Origin: Ktedonosporobacter rubrisoli
GTDB taxonomy: Bacteria; Chloroflexota; Ktedonobacteria; Ktedonobacterales; Ktedonobacteraceae
Direction: 5' to 3'
DNA length: 64,000 nucleotides
Assembly: GCF_004208415.1 (NCBI RefSeq)
Contig: NZ_CP035758.1
Location: 10,726,001-10,790,000 of the forward strand
The position numbers and the translations under genes are program-made. Numbering within the stretch: position 1 is the first letter of the stretch; each line of letters opens with the position of its first letter. Below the pieces are notes generated by a model that was not told where the DNA came from, ran no database searches, and saw nothing but the letters and a program-made list of their open reading frames with translations. This document shows, in pieces, positions 20,202 through 30,116 of the stretch.

Positions 20202-23200
20202 CTAGAGCAGTGAGAGGGCACGTGCCCGGCTAATCGCCTGTGTGCGGCTAGAGGCTTGCAGCTTGCCGAGCAGGTTGCTGACATGTTTCTTGACAGTGGG
20301 CAGCTCGATCACCAGGGTTCGCGCGATCTCCTGATTGGAGGCTCCGGTGGCCAGCAGGCGCAAGACTTCCTGCTCACGCCGCGTCAGGGAAGCATCCGAC
20401 GCAGAGGAAAGAGCGGGCCTGGGAGTAGGCTCGGCCAGAGATGGGCTTGTGATCTGCCGCGCCTGCGCGAAAACGGCAAGTAGCTTTGAGATGTAGGCTC
20501 TGATGGAGGGAGCTAACCCCTGCTGTTGGGAATGCGCAGAGAGCAGAGCCTCAAGTGTCTGGCGCATCGGTTCGCCTTCATCCAGGTACACCCGTAAGTA
20601 ACCCTCTGGTTCGGTCAAGTCAAACAGGCGCGCCGCGATCTCGTTAGCTTGCTCATGATGGCCGGCATGGTGCAGTGCCACCATGTGCTGAGCCAGATAG
20701 GTGAGGGTAATCCTGCTGTTGGCTGAACTACCTAGATCCCCGCTAAAGCGCTTCAGCAGCTCTAGCGCCTCGGCCCAATGCTGCTGTGCAAAATATATCC
20801 GTATCACGACAGGGAAAGCATCATACAGGCTGCGGTCCCATGCCCTTTCTGGAAAGGCCATACTCATCGCCCAGTTGGTTGCCTCCTTTATCTGTCCCTG
20901 GGCCAGGCACCATTGTGCCTGTATGATGGGCAGCCAGTTCAGACGCTGAGTTCCTCCCAGCTGCTCCAACTCTTGCTGTGTCTGCTGGACAGCTGACAGA
21001 TCTCCTCTTGCCAGCTCGACTTGCATCAGATGAAGATATCCTGATAGGAGTAAATCATGCTGCTGCCAGAGAGTGGCATCCTGAATAACTGTTCGCAGCC
21101 AGCTACGCGCCTCTTCCAGCCGATTCCATTGATACGCTACCAGCGCCAGGACCTCTTTAAAGTATCCTTTGAGCAGGGCATAGCTTGCCGCCTGCTCAAT
21201 CAGATCGAGGGCGGCGAGACTTTCCTGATAGGCCAGGCGCAACTGTCCCGCCTCTACTGCCGCGAGCGCTAGCCACTGGATGACTCTGGTAGCCGCAAAA
21301 TGGCTTCCTGCGTGGCGCACCATCTGCCTGGCTTCCAGCAGTTGCGGCAAAAGCTTTGCTCGCTCTTGCCGGAGCGTGGAGTAGACGACGTTACAGAAGA
21401 GCGGGAGCATGTGCCAGATGATCTCCTTGTCCTGATCAAGCTCCTGCATCTCCTGATGGAGGGCGGGCAAGCGCTCATATGCCGAGGTCTCAATCGCCTC
21501 ATATAAAGCTATCCCTGCGCGTAAGAGGCGCAGACGCCGATGCAGCAGAGCCGGCGAGGCCTCGTGGGTCCCCAGATCGCTGGAGCGAAAGGCCTCGTCA
21601 GTGTGCGTAGCCTGGCTGGTTTCATGTGCTTGATGCTGCAGAGTGGCTTCAACCCGCGCTATGAGCTGTTTCACCTGTTGATAGCGGCTTTCGCGCTGCT
21701 CAGGGGTCGAAGTGGTGACGGGGTGGAGGCGGTAGAGCGCTGTGGTGAGCACCAGGCGTGTATGTTCGCGCACCAGCGGATCAGGCAGCGCCAGCACCCA
21801 GCGTGCCATCGTCGCTGTCTCTCCACGCATCCAGAACTGCTCGACCGTCTGCTCCATCAGCCGCGCTGCCATGGAGTAGGAAGCTCCGGCAAGCGCATGG
21901 GTAATAGCTTCAGTCCACTGCTTCTCTGCCTCATAAAATTCGGCAGCCCGGTGGTGCAAGAGCGGCACCATCTCTGGTTGATGGGTGTGGAGCGCCGAGA
22001 GCAAGGCTTCGCGAAAGAGACCATGGAGCCGATAGGTGCGCCGCTCCTCATCCAGGGGCACCAGGAAGAGATTTGCCCGCTCCAGCAATGCGAGCAGGTG
22101 CTGGCTGGCTGCCATCGTCGGTGCGGCGGTGACGGCTTGACACACAGCAGCGTCAAGACGCGAGAGAATGGCAATGTGGAGTAAAAAGTTGCGCGTCTCG
22201 GGTGACAGACGGGCAAGAATGTCTTCCTGCACGTAGTCAAGCAGATATCGCTGACTCCCGGTCAAGGTCTCAAGATAAGCGCTGCGATCCTCACGTTTCT
22301 GCATGGTGAGCGCGACCAGGTGCAGACCAGCAATCCAGCCTTCAGTCCGGCTCACCAGCCGTTGCAGCTCTTCTTCTGAGAGGGGCGGGGAGAGCATTTT
22401 GCCCAAAAACTTGCTTGCTTCGCCCTTCTGGAAGCGCAGTTCGTCTACCCTAATCTCGGTTAACTGTCCGTGGGCTCGTAGACGCGCAAGAGGCAGATCT
22501 GGATCAACGCGGCTGGAGAGGATCAGGTGCATGTGAGCAGGCATATGCTCCAAGAAGAAGGCCATACCCTGATGAATGACCGATTCTTCGATCACCTGAT
22601 AATCATCAACAATAAGAACGATGGGAGCGGGATACATCTGCTGGCTTTCCAGCTCATAGAGCAGCACAGAAAGACAAGAGGAAAGCGGTGGAGGCTGGGG
22701 CGATTGCAACTGGGCTACCACGTTTTCTCCAAAGTTCGCTGCCAGGCTGGGGCAGTGGCGCAGGGCGGCGATCAGCGCGACCCAGAAGCGTGTCGGGCTG
22801 TTGTCCAATTCGTCAAGTGCGAGCCAGGCCACCTGCGACTTTTTCTGCCGCTGCACCCACACCGAGAGCAGGGTGGTTTTGCCCCAGCCGGCCGAGGCCG
22901 AGAGCAAGGTCAGCTGTGTCGAATGCGCCTCATCCAGGGCTGTCAGCAGGCGTTCGCGTTCCACCAGGGCGCTCGGCAGCCGCGGTGGAGCAAGCTGCCC
23001 TGAAAGCACCAGCATCCCCTGGCCGGTCGTCGTCGCGGGCGACAGCACGTGTAAGAGAGTCCGTGCCGTCTCCTCTAGCCGCGAGAACTTGAGGGCTTCT
23101 GTTCGTCCCAGGTAACGCTTGCGCGTACGGCCTTCTTTGGTCTGATAGGCATACCAATACGCGCCACCCCGTGGCCTCTGTTCCTTGTGGACATTGAGTG

Positions 23201-23366
23201 AGCCACTGATGCCGCGGAAAGCAAATGAGGACACTCTGTGGAGCCAGGCTAGCCAGGCAGATTCCTCAGCTGGTTGAAAACGTTGCTTTATCTGACCCTG
23301 GGTATACCACTCGTAGAGGCGCTGCTCTTTGGACCAGACCAGGGCATGAAGAGGTGTTCGTGACAT
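20202..23366 (-). CDS. MalT-type LuxR-family ATP-dependent transcriptional regulator
   Basis: A 1,054-residue paralogue of the regulator in the transposon (3017-6241), colinear throughout. N-terminal module: MSRTPLHALVWSKEQRLYEW and RPRGGAYWYAYQTKEGRTRK. Walker A: SASAGWGKTTLL. Walker B: IVLIVDDYQVIEE. A long TPR-like middle follows, then a C-terminal LuxR HTH, SLTRREQEVLRLLATGASNQ with IELPTVKKHVSNLLGKLQAS. The ATG at 23366 sits behind GAAGG. Like MalT it would need ATP and a small-molecule inducer to activate transcription. It is probably co-transcribed with the small conserved gene 185 bp downstream. The inducer and target genes are unknown. Confidence 0.88.
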   Translation of the reverse strand: MSRTPLHALVWSKEQRLYEWYTQGQIKQRFQPAEESAWLAWLHRVSSFAFRGISGSLNVHKEQRPRGGAYWYAYQTKEGRTRKRYLGRTEALKFSRLEETARTLLHVLSPATTTGQGMLVLSGQLAPPRLPSALVERERLLTALDEAHSTQLTLLSASAGWGKTTLLSVWVQRQKKSQVAWLALDELDNSPTRFWVALIAALRHCPSLAANFGENVVAQLQSPQPPPLSSCLSVLLYELESQQMYPAPIVLIVDDYQVIEESVIHQGMAFFLEHMPAHMHLILSSRVDPDLPLARLRAHGQLTEIRVDELRFQKGEASKFLGKMLSPPLSEEELQRLVSRTEGWIAGLHLVALTMQKREDRSAYLETLTGSQRYLLDYVQEDILARLSPETRNFLLHIAILSRLDAAVCQAVTAAPTMAASQHLLALLERANLFLVPLDEERRTYRLHGLFREALLSALHTHQPEMVPLLHHRAAEFYEAEKQWTEAITHALAGASYSMAARLMEQTVEQFWMRGETATMARWVLALPDPLVREHTRLVLTTALYRLHPVTTSTPEQRESRYQQVKQLIARVEATLQHQAHETSQATHTDEAFRSSDLGTHEASPALLHRRLRLLRAGIALYEAIETSAYERLPALHQEMQELDQDKEIIWHMLPLFCNVVYSTLRQERAKLLPQLLEARQMVRHAGSHFAATRVIQWLALAAVEAGQLRLAYQESLAALDLIEQAASYALLKGYFKEVLALVAYQWNRLEEARSWLRTVIQDATLWQQHDLLLSGYLHLMQVELARGDLSAVQQTQQELEQLGGTQRLNWLPIIQAQWCLAQGQIKEATNWAMSMAFPERAWDRSLYDAFPVVIRIYFAQQHWAEALELLKRFSGDLGSSANSRITLTYLAQHMVALHHAGHHEQANEIAARLFDLTEPEGYLRVYLDEGEPMRQTLEALLSAHSQQQGLAPSIRAYISKLLAVFAQARQITSPSLAEPTPRPALSSASDASLTRREQEVLRLLATGASNQEIARTLVIELPTVKKHVSNLLGKLQASSRTQAISRARALSLL

Positions 23367-23924
23367 CAAACCTTCCGTGTGCTTACATTGTGTATCCCAA
23401 CGATCCTTTAATTCCTCCCAACACCGGGAAGTATACCAAAGAGAAGTCCCACCGGCAAGGAGTATCCAAAACTATACTTCTCGAAGTGGCGACCCAACCT
23501 GCCCGTGAAAGAGCGTCCGCAAGGTTTCCCCATACTCTCTTGCTGGGTCAGCTAGGCGCAATTCTTGGGTTTCACCTCTGCATCAGCCAAAGATGGAATC
23601 TATCAGATGAGTTAGCAAAGAATCTTTTCTCCTTGAGGATTCTGTGTATGCTTGTATAACAATTAAGTCATATTCTCTATAATCAGGGTTTTTGAGAAGA
23701 GTAATGTCAAGGAGAAATAGGTCATAGCGCAAGGGCTAAGAAGTCCTACTATCGAACAAATGCTTGATGGGCGAACTTGCTTCTTGCTAAGATGTTGTAG
23801 GACTAAGAAACGTTCGATCTTGCTAGCATTAATAAGGGTACACCCAACGTTTTTTTAGTACTACAGATGAATATAGATAATTTGGGTAGTAAAGCCTGGC
23901 CCAAATTGAAGCAAGGAGTTTGGC
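23367..23924. other. Intergenic region upstream of gadB
   Basis: 558 bp between the divergent regulator and the decarboxylase gene. No supportable coding frame. It must contain the gadB promoter; the last bases before gadB carry an AAGGAG ribosome binding site. Confidence 0.5.
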
Positions 23925-25319
23925 ATGCTTTCCAAGAAAGTGGACCTGAATAGGCTGCAAGAAGCGGATACAGTATTGACGCCTACATACGCGTCTCGGG
24001 CACTATCTACCGACGTACCTCGTTATGAGCTTCCTCAAGAAGGAATGGAACCTCGCCTTGCCTACAACCTTATTCATGATGAGTTGATCCTTGATGGTAG
24101 CTCCAGGCTCAATCTGGCAACCTTCGTGACAACCTGGATGGAGCCAGAAGTGCGCCAATTAATGGCGGAGACCTTTGACAAGAATTTGATTGATAAAGAT
24201 GAGTATCCACAGACAGCCGAGCTGGAAAAGAGATGCGTTAATATGATCGCTAGACTGTGGAATGCTCCAAAGGATCAAGACGCCGTTGGTACTTCCACTG
24301 TGGGCTCAAGCGAGGCTGCAATGCTCGCTGGAATGGCGTTGAAGTGGAGGTGGCGTGAGCGGATGAAAAAGCAGGGCAAGCCAACGGACCGCCCGAATCT
24401 GGTTATGGGGATCAATGTGCAGGTCTGCTGGAAAAAGTTTGCACGCTACTGGGAGATTGAGCCACGCTACATTCCTATGGAAGGGAATCGCTTCCACTTG
24501 AATGCGGAAGAAGCGGTTAAATACTGTGATGAGAATACTATAGGCGTGATAGCTGTACTGGGGAGCACGTTTGATGGGAGCTACGAACCGATCAAAGAGA
24601 TTAGCGATGCGTTAGACCGCTTATATGCTGAGAATGGTCTTGATATTCTAATACATGTGGATGCCGCCAGTGGTGGCTTTGTTGCTCCTTTCATTCAACC
24701 TGATCTGGAATGGGATTTCCGCGTTCCACGCGTTGCTTCAATCAATTCTTCTGGCCACAAGTATGGCCTCGTGTACCCTGGAGTGGGCTGGGCTCTCTGG
24801 CGCGATCAGGAAGCTTTGCCAGAGGAACTGGTCTTCTCAGTGAATTATCTTGGTGGACAGATTCCAACCTTTACCCTTAATTTCTCTCGTCCTGGTAACC
24901 AGGTAGTAGGGCAGTATTATAACTTTCTGCGCCTGGGCCGAGAGGGATATACGCGAATTCAGCGCGTGAGTCAGGAGATTGCGTTATATTTGTCTGATCA
25001 GATTGCTCAATTGGGTCCGTTTGAACTGATTTCGGATGGTAGCGAGCTACCGGTGTTTGCCTGGAGGCTAAAGGAAGAGACAAACTTTACCCTCTTTGAT
25101 ATGGCCGATCGACTCCGCTCTCATGGCTGGCTTGTACCTGCATATACCCTGCCCAAGAATCGGGAAGATCTTGTTGTTCAGCGCGTTGTGGTGAAAGAAG
25201 GTTTTAGCCGCGATCTTGCCGATCTCTTGCTGAAGGATATACGTCAGGCATTACAGTACTTTGCGGCACAGCCAGGTTACACTCCTAAGCAGCGGGACAA
25301 TTCCTTTGCGCACTTGTAG
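23925..25319 (+). CDS. gadB: Glutamate decarboxylase
   Basis: A 464-residue PLP enzyme of the group II decarboxylases, normal length for GadA/GadB. It would convert L-glutamate to GABA and CO2, consuming a proton. Diagnostic stretches are LNLATFVTTWMEPEVRQLM, KNLIDKDEYPQTAELEKRCV, GTSTVGSSEAAMLAGMALKW, HVDAASGGFVAPF and the PLP lysine in SINSSGHKYGLVYPG (about Lys279). The C-terminus differs from enteric GadB and lacks the usual HxT-type tail. An AAGGAG site precedes the ATG. No glutamate/GABA antiporter is adjacent, so an acid-resistance role is uncertain; GABA supply or catabolism is equally possible. Confidence 0.92.
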   Translation: MLSKKVDLNRLQEADTVLTPTYASRALSTDVPRYELPQEGMEPRLAYNLIHDELILDGSSRLNLATFVTTWMEPEVRQLMAETFDKNLIDKDEYPQTAELEKRCVNMIARLWNAPKDQDAVGTSTVGSSEAAMLAGMALKWRWRERMKKQGKPTDRPNLVMGINVQVCWKKFARYWEIEPRYIPMEGNRFHLNAEEAVKYCDENTIGVIAVLGSTFDGSYEPIKEISDALDRLYAENGLDILIHVDAASGGFVAPFIQPDLEWDFRVPRVASINSSGHKYGLVYPGVGWALWRDQEALPEELVFSVNYLGGQIPTFTLNFSRPGNQVVGQYYNFLRLGREGYTRIQRVSQEIALYLSDQIAQLGPFELISDGSELPVFAWRLKEETNFTLFDMADRLRSHGWLVPAYTLPKNREDLVVQRVVVKEGFSRDLADLLLKDIRQALQYFAAQPGYTPKQRDNSFAHL

Positions 25320-25500
25320 GCAATGGTTCGAAGCCTGATGCTTAATACTGGAGCAACGAGCTCACATAGAGGATAAGGAGGCGCACGACGAGCGCCAACC
25401 TCCTTAGGGATTTTCTGCCCTCATTTCGGGCCTCGAACCATATGGCCGTCAGATCAAGTTTCGGGATGAAGCAGTTCTGTACATCTTCACGCCAGGCTCA

Positions 25501-25827
25501 TCAACTTCCTGCCGTCTCATAGTGATATACAACTTCGTAGAGGTGTGGATCAACACGCGAGGCCGAGGCGGCCGGGCCGGGCCCATCTATTGGCCTGAGG
25601 TGCTCCTTTCTAAAATGGTCAAAGTCTGCCTCCGATCTCCACTGAGCGTAGTTAATAACGCGAGTGCCATCTTTGCTTCGGTGCAGTGCCACTCCGATCA
25701 AACCAGGTGCCTCTTTCCCCTGCTCAAAGTAGCTAAGCCATCGATCGATTAGCTCTTGCTGCTGCTCAGGTTGGGTCTCGAAGACATTGATCAATGCTAC
25801 CAGGTTACCATCGCGAGATATGAGCAT
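25501..25827 (-). CDS. Antibiotic biosynthesis monooxygenase (ABM)-family protein
   Basis: A 108-residue dimeric ferredoxin-like protein: LVALINVFETQPEQQQELID, RWLSYFEQGKEAPGLIGVAL and NYAQWRSEADFDHFRKEHL, the ABM pattern. Members are cofactor-free monooxygenases of polyketide quinones, haem-degrading enzymes or unassigned proteins. The start at 25827 is chosen because AAGGAG lies 7-8 bases upstream; a GTG one codon earlier is less likely. A second ferredoxin-like protein (26042-26338) and a PobA-like hydroxylase lie upstream in the same direction. Confidence 0.82.
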   Translation of the reverse strand: MLISRDGNLVALINVFETQPEQQQELIDRWLSYFEQGKEAPGLIGVALHRSKDGTRVINYAQWRSEADFDHFRKEHLRPIDGPGPAASASRVDPHLYEVVYHYETAGS

Positions 25828-26041
25828 CACTTCTCTCCTTTTTCAGGGGGTGTTTGCGGGCATCTCTCTATTCTCGCGCCCGCCCTTTTCACATCTCTGG
25901 CATGGGAGCAAACCAGTCGGATAGAAGGTGTGTTCCCTGTTCTTGTCATGGTTTGTGCCTATGGCTCCATGCGGGAGTGAGATGCCTTGGGCCGTGTATC
26001 TGACTCTCGTCTATAAGAGTACAGATCTGTATGGTTGGTCA

Positions 26042-26338
26042 TCATAAAAAGCGGTACGAAGCGCTTAGCGTCAACTTTTCGACAATTGGTTTCTCGCTGA
26101 CTGCGGACTTGATAACCTCATCAAATTCGGCATATCCTGGTATGCTGGTTTGTGCTACATTCTCCCCAAATTCTGCCAAAATCACATAGGTCACCCCATC
26201 GGGGAGACGAAACCATGCGTAGCGCATATCCTCTCGCTGCGAGTGCTCAAGCTCAGCAGCTAAACGTTTGATGCTCGCTTCGAGTTCTTCCACTTTTTCG
26301 GCTTTCACTTTAGAACGAGCCATCACAAGCTTGCTCAT
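26042..26338 (-). CDS. Small ferredoxin-fold (ABM-like) protein
   Basis: 98 residues. MSKLVMARSKVKAEKVEELE followed by ASIKRLAAELEHSQREDMRY and GVTYVILAEFGENVAQ gives the beta-alpha-beta pattern of dimeric alpha/beta-barrel proteins. Similarity to ABM proteins is weaker than for the neighbour at 25501-25827. No catalytic residue can be assigned. An AAAGGTGA site precedes the ATG. Same direction as the PobA-like gene upstream. Confidence 0.65.
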   Translation of the reverse strand: MSKLVMARSKVKAEKVEELEASIKRLAAELEHSQREDMRYAWFRLPDGVTYVILAEFGENVAQTSIPGYAEFDEVIKSAVSEKPIVEKLTLSASYRFL

Positions 26339-26599
26339 TGAAAAATCACCTTTCTCTCTAGAGTCAACAGAATTGGAAGAGTCAGTATCCCAATTTCACT
26401 CTTGACGGGCCATCCAGCCGGGACTACTTCGTACGAATCGCGCCTTTTCATCAGCTGAATCTTGCCCAACACTTTAATGACGGAATGCAATCCAAGAGTG
26501 GAACCCGCTGATGCGCATCGCGTGGTAGAGGAAAAAGCTCACGAGGAGCCATCTCAAATTCCCATTGCCAGCCTACTTTTCCCGGTAATTTTCTTTCCC

Positions 26600-27826
26600 C
26601 TACTCAAGGACCATATTGTATCCGACGTAATCCTCGGCGAAGCTCTCTGCCGCAGCTCGCGACCTGCGTAAGCGTTCAATTTGGGCGATCTGGAGTTGAT
26701 GCATAAAAGTTGCATTAGGGCGATCTGGCGCAGGTGGATGTATGATGGAGAGCATCCAGTGAGAAAACTCTTGCGCTCTCCATATGCGCGGTAAGCATTG
26801 CTGTGAATATGCTGCTAGGAATGTGTCATCCTGGCGCTCATAAAAGGCTCGTACAGCATGGATAAAGACAGCGGCATCGGCTAGCCCGAGATTCATGCCT
26901 TTGCCCCCAGCGGGGGAAATGATATGTGCAGCATCCCCTGCCAAATAGACTCTTCCGTATTGCATTGGTTCGCAAACAAAACTGCGTAGATCAAGAAAGC
27001 TCTTCTCAAGTATCGGCCCTCTTGTAAGTGACCAGGGCTCATCGAGAGAGAGCCGGATCTCCAGTTCCGACCAGATTCGCTCATCTGGCCAGCTGTTCAA
27101 GCTATCGCTATCAGCGCATTGGAGATAGAAGCGGCTGACCTTTGACGTGCGGAGCATGTGTCCGGCAAAACCACGCTCGTGCAAGCCGTAGATAATTTGA
27201 TCAGTACTGGGCGGCGCTGCTGCAAGCAACGCGAGCCACCTAAACTCATGCTGCTTCTCGAAGATAGTAAAAGCCGCAGAAGGAAGTGATGGTCTGGTCA
27301 CTCCATAAAAGCCATCGCAACCAACGATTAGATCGCAAACAATATCGCCTGTGGAGGAATGTATAGTCGGAGTGGTAGTGGCAGGCTTGCTTACGCAGAG
27401 GGCGGGTGTCTCAAAGCGGAGATCGCCACCTGCATTGAGAAAGGAGGCGACGAGATCCTTTACCAACTCCTGCTGCGGATAGACATAGTGGGTACGATCC
27501 CCACACAGCGAAGCATAGGGGAGACTAAAGCGCTGTCGACGGTAGCGGAACTCGCAACGAGCATGAGCTGCTCCCTCACGAAGAAGTCGGTCCGCCAGTC
27601 CGTAGCGCCGTAAATAGTCAACTACCCAATATTCTATCAAACCAGCACGTGCTCGGTGCTCGATGTAGTCACGTGATTGCTGCTCAACAATGATGCAAGC
27701 GATGCCCGCTTGCAAGAGCAAGTTGCCGATGAGAAGCCCTACCGGACCAGCGCCGATAATGCCAACTTTCGTTTGGGTCGTGGCATTTTCTAATCTATTT
27801 TTCTCATTTGCTGCAAATCCTTTCAT
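26600..27826 (-). CDS. pobA: 4-hydroxybenzoate 3-monooxygenase-like FAD hydroxylase
   Basis: A 408-residue group A flavoprotein hydroxylase. FAD motif KVGIIGAGPVGLLIGNLLLQ. The next hallmark, RARAGLIEYWVVDYLRRYGL, corresponds to the PobA region RIRAGVLE. DLIVGCDGFYGVTR follows, then RVYLAGDAAHIISPAGGKGM with NLGLADA, and a PobA-type C-terminus with IWRAQEFSHWMLSIIHPP. It would hydroxylate 4-hydroxybenzoate or a similar phenol with NAD(P)H and O2. PobA usually has PPTGAKG where this protein has SPAGGKG. No protocatechuate dioxygenase lies nearby, so a tailoring role in a secondary pathway is possible. A leftward promoter may lie at 28432-28461. Confidence 0.82.
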   Translation of the reverse strand: MKGFAANEKNRLENATTQTKVGIIGAGPVGLLIGNLLLQAGIACIIVEQQSRDYIEHRARAGLIEYWVVDYLRRYGLADRLLREGAAHARCEFRYRRQRFSLPYASLCGDRTHYVYPQQELVKDLVASFLNAGGDLRFETPALCVSKPATTTPTIHSSTGDIVCDLIVGCDGFYGVTRPSLPSAAFTIFEKQHEFRWLALLAAAPPSTDQIIYGLHERGFAGHMLRTSKVSRFYLQCADSDSLNSWPDERIWSELEIRLSLDEPWSLTRGPILEKSFLDLRSFVCEPMQYGRVYLAGDAAHIISPAGGKGMNLGLADAAVFIHAVRAFYERQDDTFLAAYSQQCLPRIWRAQEFSHWMLSIIHPPAPDRPNATFMHQLQIAQIERLRRSRAAAESFAEDYVGYNMVLE

Positions 27827-28851
27827 TTAAGGATACTCCCTTCATTGAAGACAACGTGTGGATAGAGCATTTCACTATTTCTCCTTTAATTATGGCGATT
27901 CAAAGAAAATAGAGCCTTACTGATTAGCGGGATCGGTGTTGACAAGCCCACCCCAAAGTGGTCTCAGAACGCTCTTTTCAAGTTTTCGTAGTTTAACTGT
28001 AAAATATTGATATAGTTGTGGTCAAGGAAATAACATATTTTTTTGATTTTAAATAAGAACTTAGTCAAAAATGCATTTTTTGTTCATTAGTAGATACAAA
28101 GTATCGCGAATACTGAACGTTCGACATGCATATGGACTTTCCATGTATATCTCATTGGCTGGACGGCTATCTAAAGACTCCAATGCGATCTCCATAAGAT
28201 CAAGACAGGTGAGATGCTAACCGAGCGCAGGCCTTACGATTTTTGATGGATTCCTTCCTGCTTTTCACTCCGGTACTTTAAAGTTTGAGTGCATGGCAGA
28301 AGGCTTTTTGAAAGGAAGGAAAGTAGTGATGGGACAGATTCATGGCGCGTCTCGTACGATTTGAGTGATGGTATGGGTGCTAACTCTGAATTATCCAGAG
28401 ATGAATAGCGTTTTCAGAGGAGCTTAACTTTACTATAAATTCCTGCTCTGTGCCAGGTCAAGAGAAAAACAGAGCATTCTCACCGCTCAGGCAGGAAGAT
28501 AGACAAATATAAGCTTTTTGTTCACTATTGATCCTGAAGGATCTATGGCTGATCTCCTTACCAGAAATGAGCATTATCACTAGTGGTAATGCTAGTGATC
28601 AGTGCTGAACAAAATAGGTATTCTGTCTGGGTTTTCTCGCCGGAGATTGAAAAATACACCTTTCCTCTTGCTCTAAAATCAACAGTTTATTTATATTGAG
28701 GAAGTCTATTACTTTGCACGAGCCACATACGCCCTCCAGAGAGTGCGATGCATGGCGCGGGCCAGCTTGATGGAGCGGGAGTGAAGCCGCCTCAAGTCGC
28801 CTGAGTGCATATAACAAACAGCTTTGAGCACATAGTAGAAAGCAAATTCGT
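27827..28851. other. 1-kb intergenic region between pobA-like and lysE-like genes
   Basis: No gene recognised. It holds a leftward promoter-like element (28432-28461) that is repeated, with about 70 bp of surrounding similarity, at 31829-31858. Two GTTCACTATT/GTTCATTAGT-like boxes occur near 28081 and 28520. A very short frame near 28300-28370 has a good AAGGAAGG site but only about 23 codons and is not called. Confidence 0.5.
28432..28461 (-). promoter_or_regulatory. Sigma70-like promoter with conserved spacer, copy A
   Basis: On the minus strand: -35 TTGACC (28461-28456), an 18-bp spacer containing CCTG and CAGG half-sites, and -10 TATAGT (28437-28432). The same -35, spacer length and -10 recur at 31829-31858 with similar flanking DNA. 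It points toward the pobA-like gene, about 600 bp away. Confidence 0.5.
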
Positions 28852-29484
28852 ATGCCTACCTTGACAACCATTTCCCTCTTTATTGTAGCGACAATAGCCT
28901 TAGTGTCTATTCCCGGTCCCAATGTAATCTATATCGTGATGCGCAGTGTTGATCAGGGGAGATGGGCTGGAGTGATTTCAGTCCTTGGCGTAGGGACAGC
29001 CACCATTGTCCATATCCTAGCGGCCTCTCTTGGAATCTCAGCGCTGCTCCTCTCCTCCTCATTGCTCTTTTCTATAGTTAAGTATGCTGGGGCAGTTTAT
29101 CTGATCGTGATTGGGCTCTCCAGGCTGTTTTCTCCATCTGCAGAGCACCAGAAGATGGAGATTGAAGAGAAGAGAGATCTTCAGCGCATCTACTGGAACG
29201 GTTTTGTTGTCAATCTCCTCAATCCTAAAACTGCTCTCTTTTTCTTTGCCTTTCTGCCGCAATTTGTCGATCCGGCACGAGGGTCTGTTCTTAGTCAGAC
29301 TTTGCTCTTGGGTGGGCTTCTGCTCATAGTAGCGATTTCTAATGATCTGACATATGCGTTTCTGGCGGGGATGATCAGCGGGTGGTTGAGAAGGAGCCGG
29401 GTCTATCCGATAGCTGTACGCTATATCACAGCCGCGGTCTACATCGCCCTGGGAGTAATCGTTGCGTTAACGGGGAAAGAATAG
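28852..29484 (+). CDS. LysE/RhtB-family amino-acid exporter
   Basis: A 210-residue inner-membrane protein with about six helices. The N-terminus TISLFIVATIALVSIPGPNV has the family-defining PGPN motif, followed by VMRSVDQGRWAGVISVLGVG. The central NGFVVNLLNPKTALFFFAFL with PQFVDPARG is the second LysE signature. Members export amino acids or homoserine lactone-like compounds by proton exchange; the substrate is not predictable. The ribosome binding site is weak (AGAAAGC). A hairpin at 29609-29638 may end the transcript. Confidence 0.9.
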   Translation: MPTLTTISLFIVATIALVSIPGPNVIYIVMRSVDQGRWAGVISVLGVGTATIVHILAASLGISALLLSSSLLFSIVKYAGAVYLIVIGLSRLFSPSAEHQKMEIEEKRDLQRIYWNGFVVNLLNPKTALFFFAFLPQFVDPARGSVLSQTLLLGGLLLIVAISNDLTYAFLAGMISGWLRRSRVYPIAVRYITAAVYIALGVIVALTGKE

Positions 29485-29608
29485 AAAAGATGACTAACGT
29501 ATCATGCTATCACCATAACTCGGTGCATCTAGATAGGACTACCGCTTCTGCGTACGTAAAAGCAAGTAAAAGCGCGATCTCATGCTCAACATGAGCTATA
29601 TCCATGTT

Positions 29609-29638
29609 CCAGCACGGGCCCACTTGAGCCCGTGCTGG
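29609..29638. terminator. Strong hairpin downstream of the lysE-like gene
   Basis: Perfect 11-bp arms CCAGCACGGGC and GCCCGTGCTGG with an 8-base loop, 125 bp after the lysE-like stop and just beyond the 3' end of the convergent gene at 29694. No clear T-run follows on either strand, so intrinsic termination is uncertain. Confidence 0.5.
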
Positions 29639-29693
29639 AGACTTCCCGAAGGATCTTCTTAAAATGGATTGTCTTCCTGCCACCTGCTTTCTA

Positions 29694-30116
29694 CTAGGGC
29701 TGTAACTCCCCCCGCTGAATGCGTGCAAGCAATCTTATCCACGCCTGGGCCTGAGTCGAGGAAGACGCCCCCATGAAGTTGTAGGGGACATCATAATCGC
29801 TACCCTGCTTAGTTCCTAAAACTGGCTGCCCTTTTTTTGCAGAATCTGACGGCGTTTCATTTAAGTCCTGAGCGATCTCACTCAATTGCTTCTGAGCAGA
29901 GGCCACGGCACATATTGTGCCCTGCTCTTGCAGGCGTCGAATCCGCGAAGCTTCTCCTGGCAAAGAAAAGGTTTGCAGATGATATTCTGACAAATCGTAG
30001 TAGGCACCAGGATACTGAAAAAACACCATAAATGAGTGGAGAGCAATCAATTGCCATATTCGATAGAATAGGCGACCTGATTGAATCTTCCTGAAAAACG
30101 CTACAATACGAGACAT
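29694..30116 (-). CDS. Hypothetical protein
   Basis: 140 residues, not recognised. It has a basic N-terminus, then a mildly hydrophobic stretch (LIALHSFMVFFQYPG) and a polar C-terminal half rich in Gln, Ser and Arg, ending AWIRLLARIQRGELQP. A GAGGAAAG site precedes the ATG. Composition is protein-like, but there is no homology that I can name, and neighbours give no functional hint. Confidence 0.45.
   Translation of the reverse strand: MSRIVAFFRKIQSGRLFYRIWQLIALHSFMVFFQYPGAYYDLSEYHLQTFSLPGEASRIRRLQEQGTICAVASAQKQLSEIAQDLNETPSDSAKKGQPVLGTKQGSDYDVPYNFMGASSSTQAQAWIRLLARIQRGELQP

Noticed and set aside
23925..25319. A gad acid-resistance system
   Set aside because: The decarboxylase is clear, but no glutamate/GABA antiporter is adjacent, so a system is not supported.
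28300..28370. A ~23-codon frame with a good ribosome binding site
   Set aside because: Too short to support without homologues; it ends without any recognisable peptide feature.
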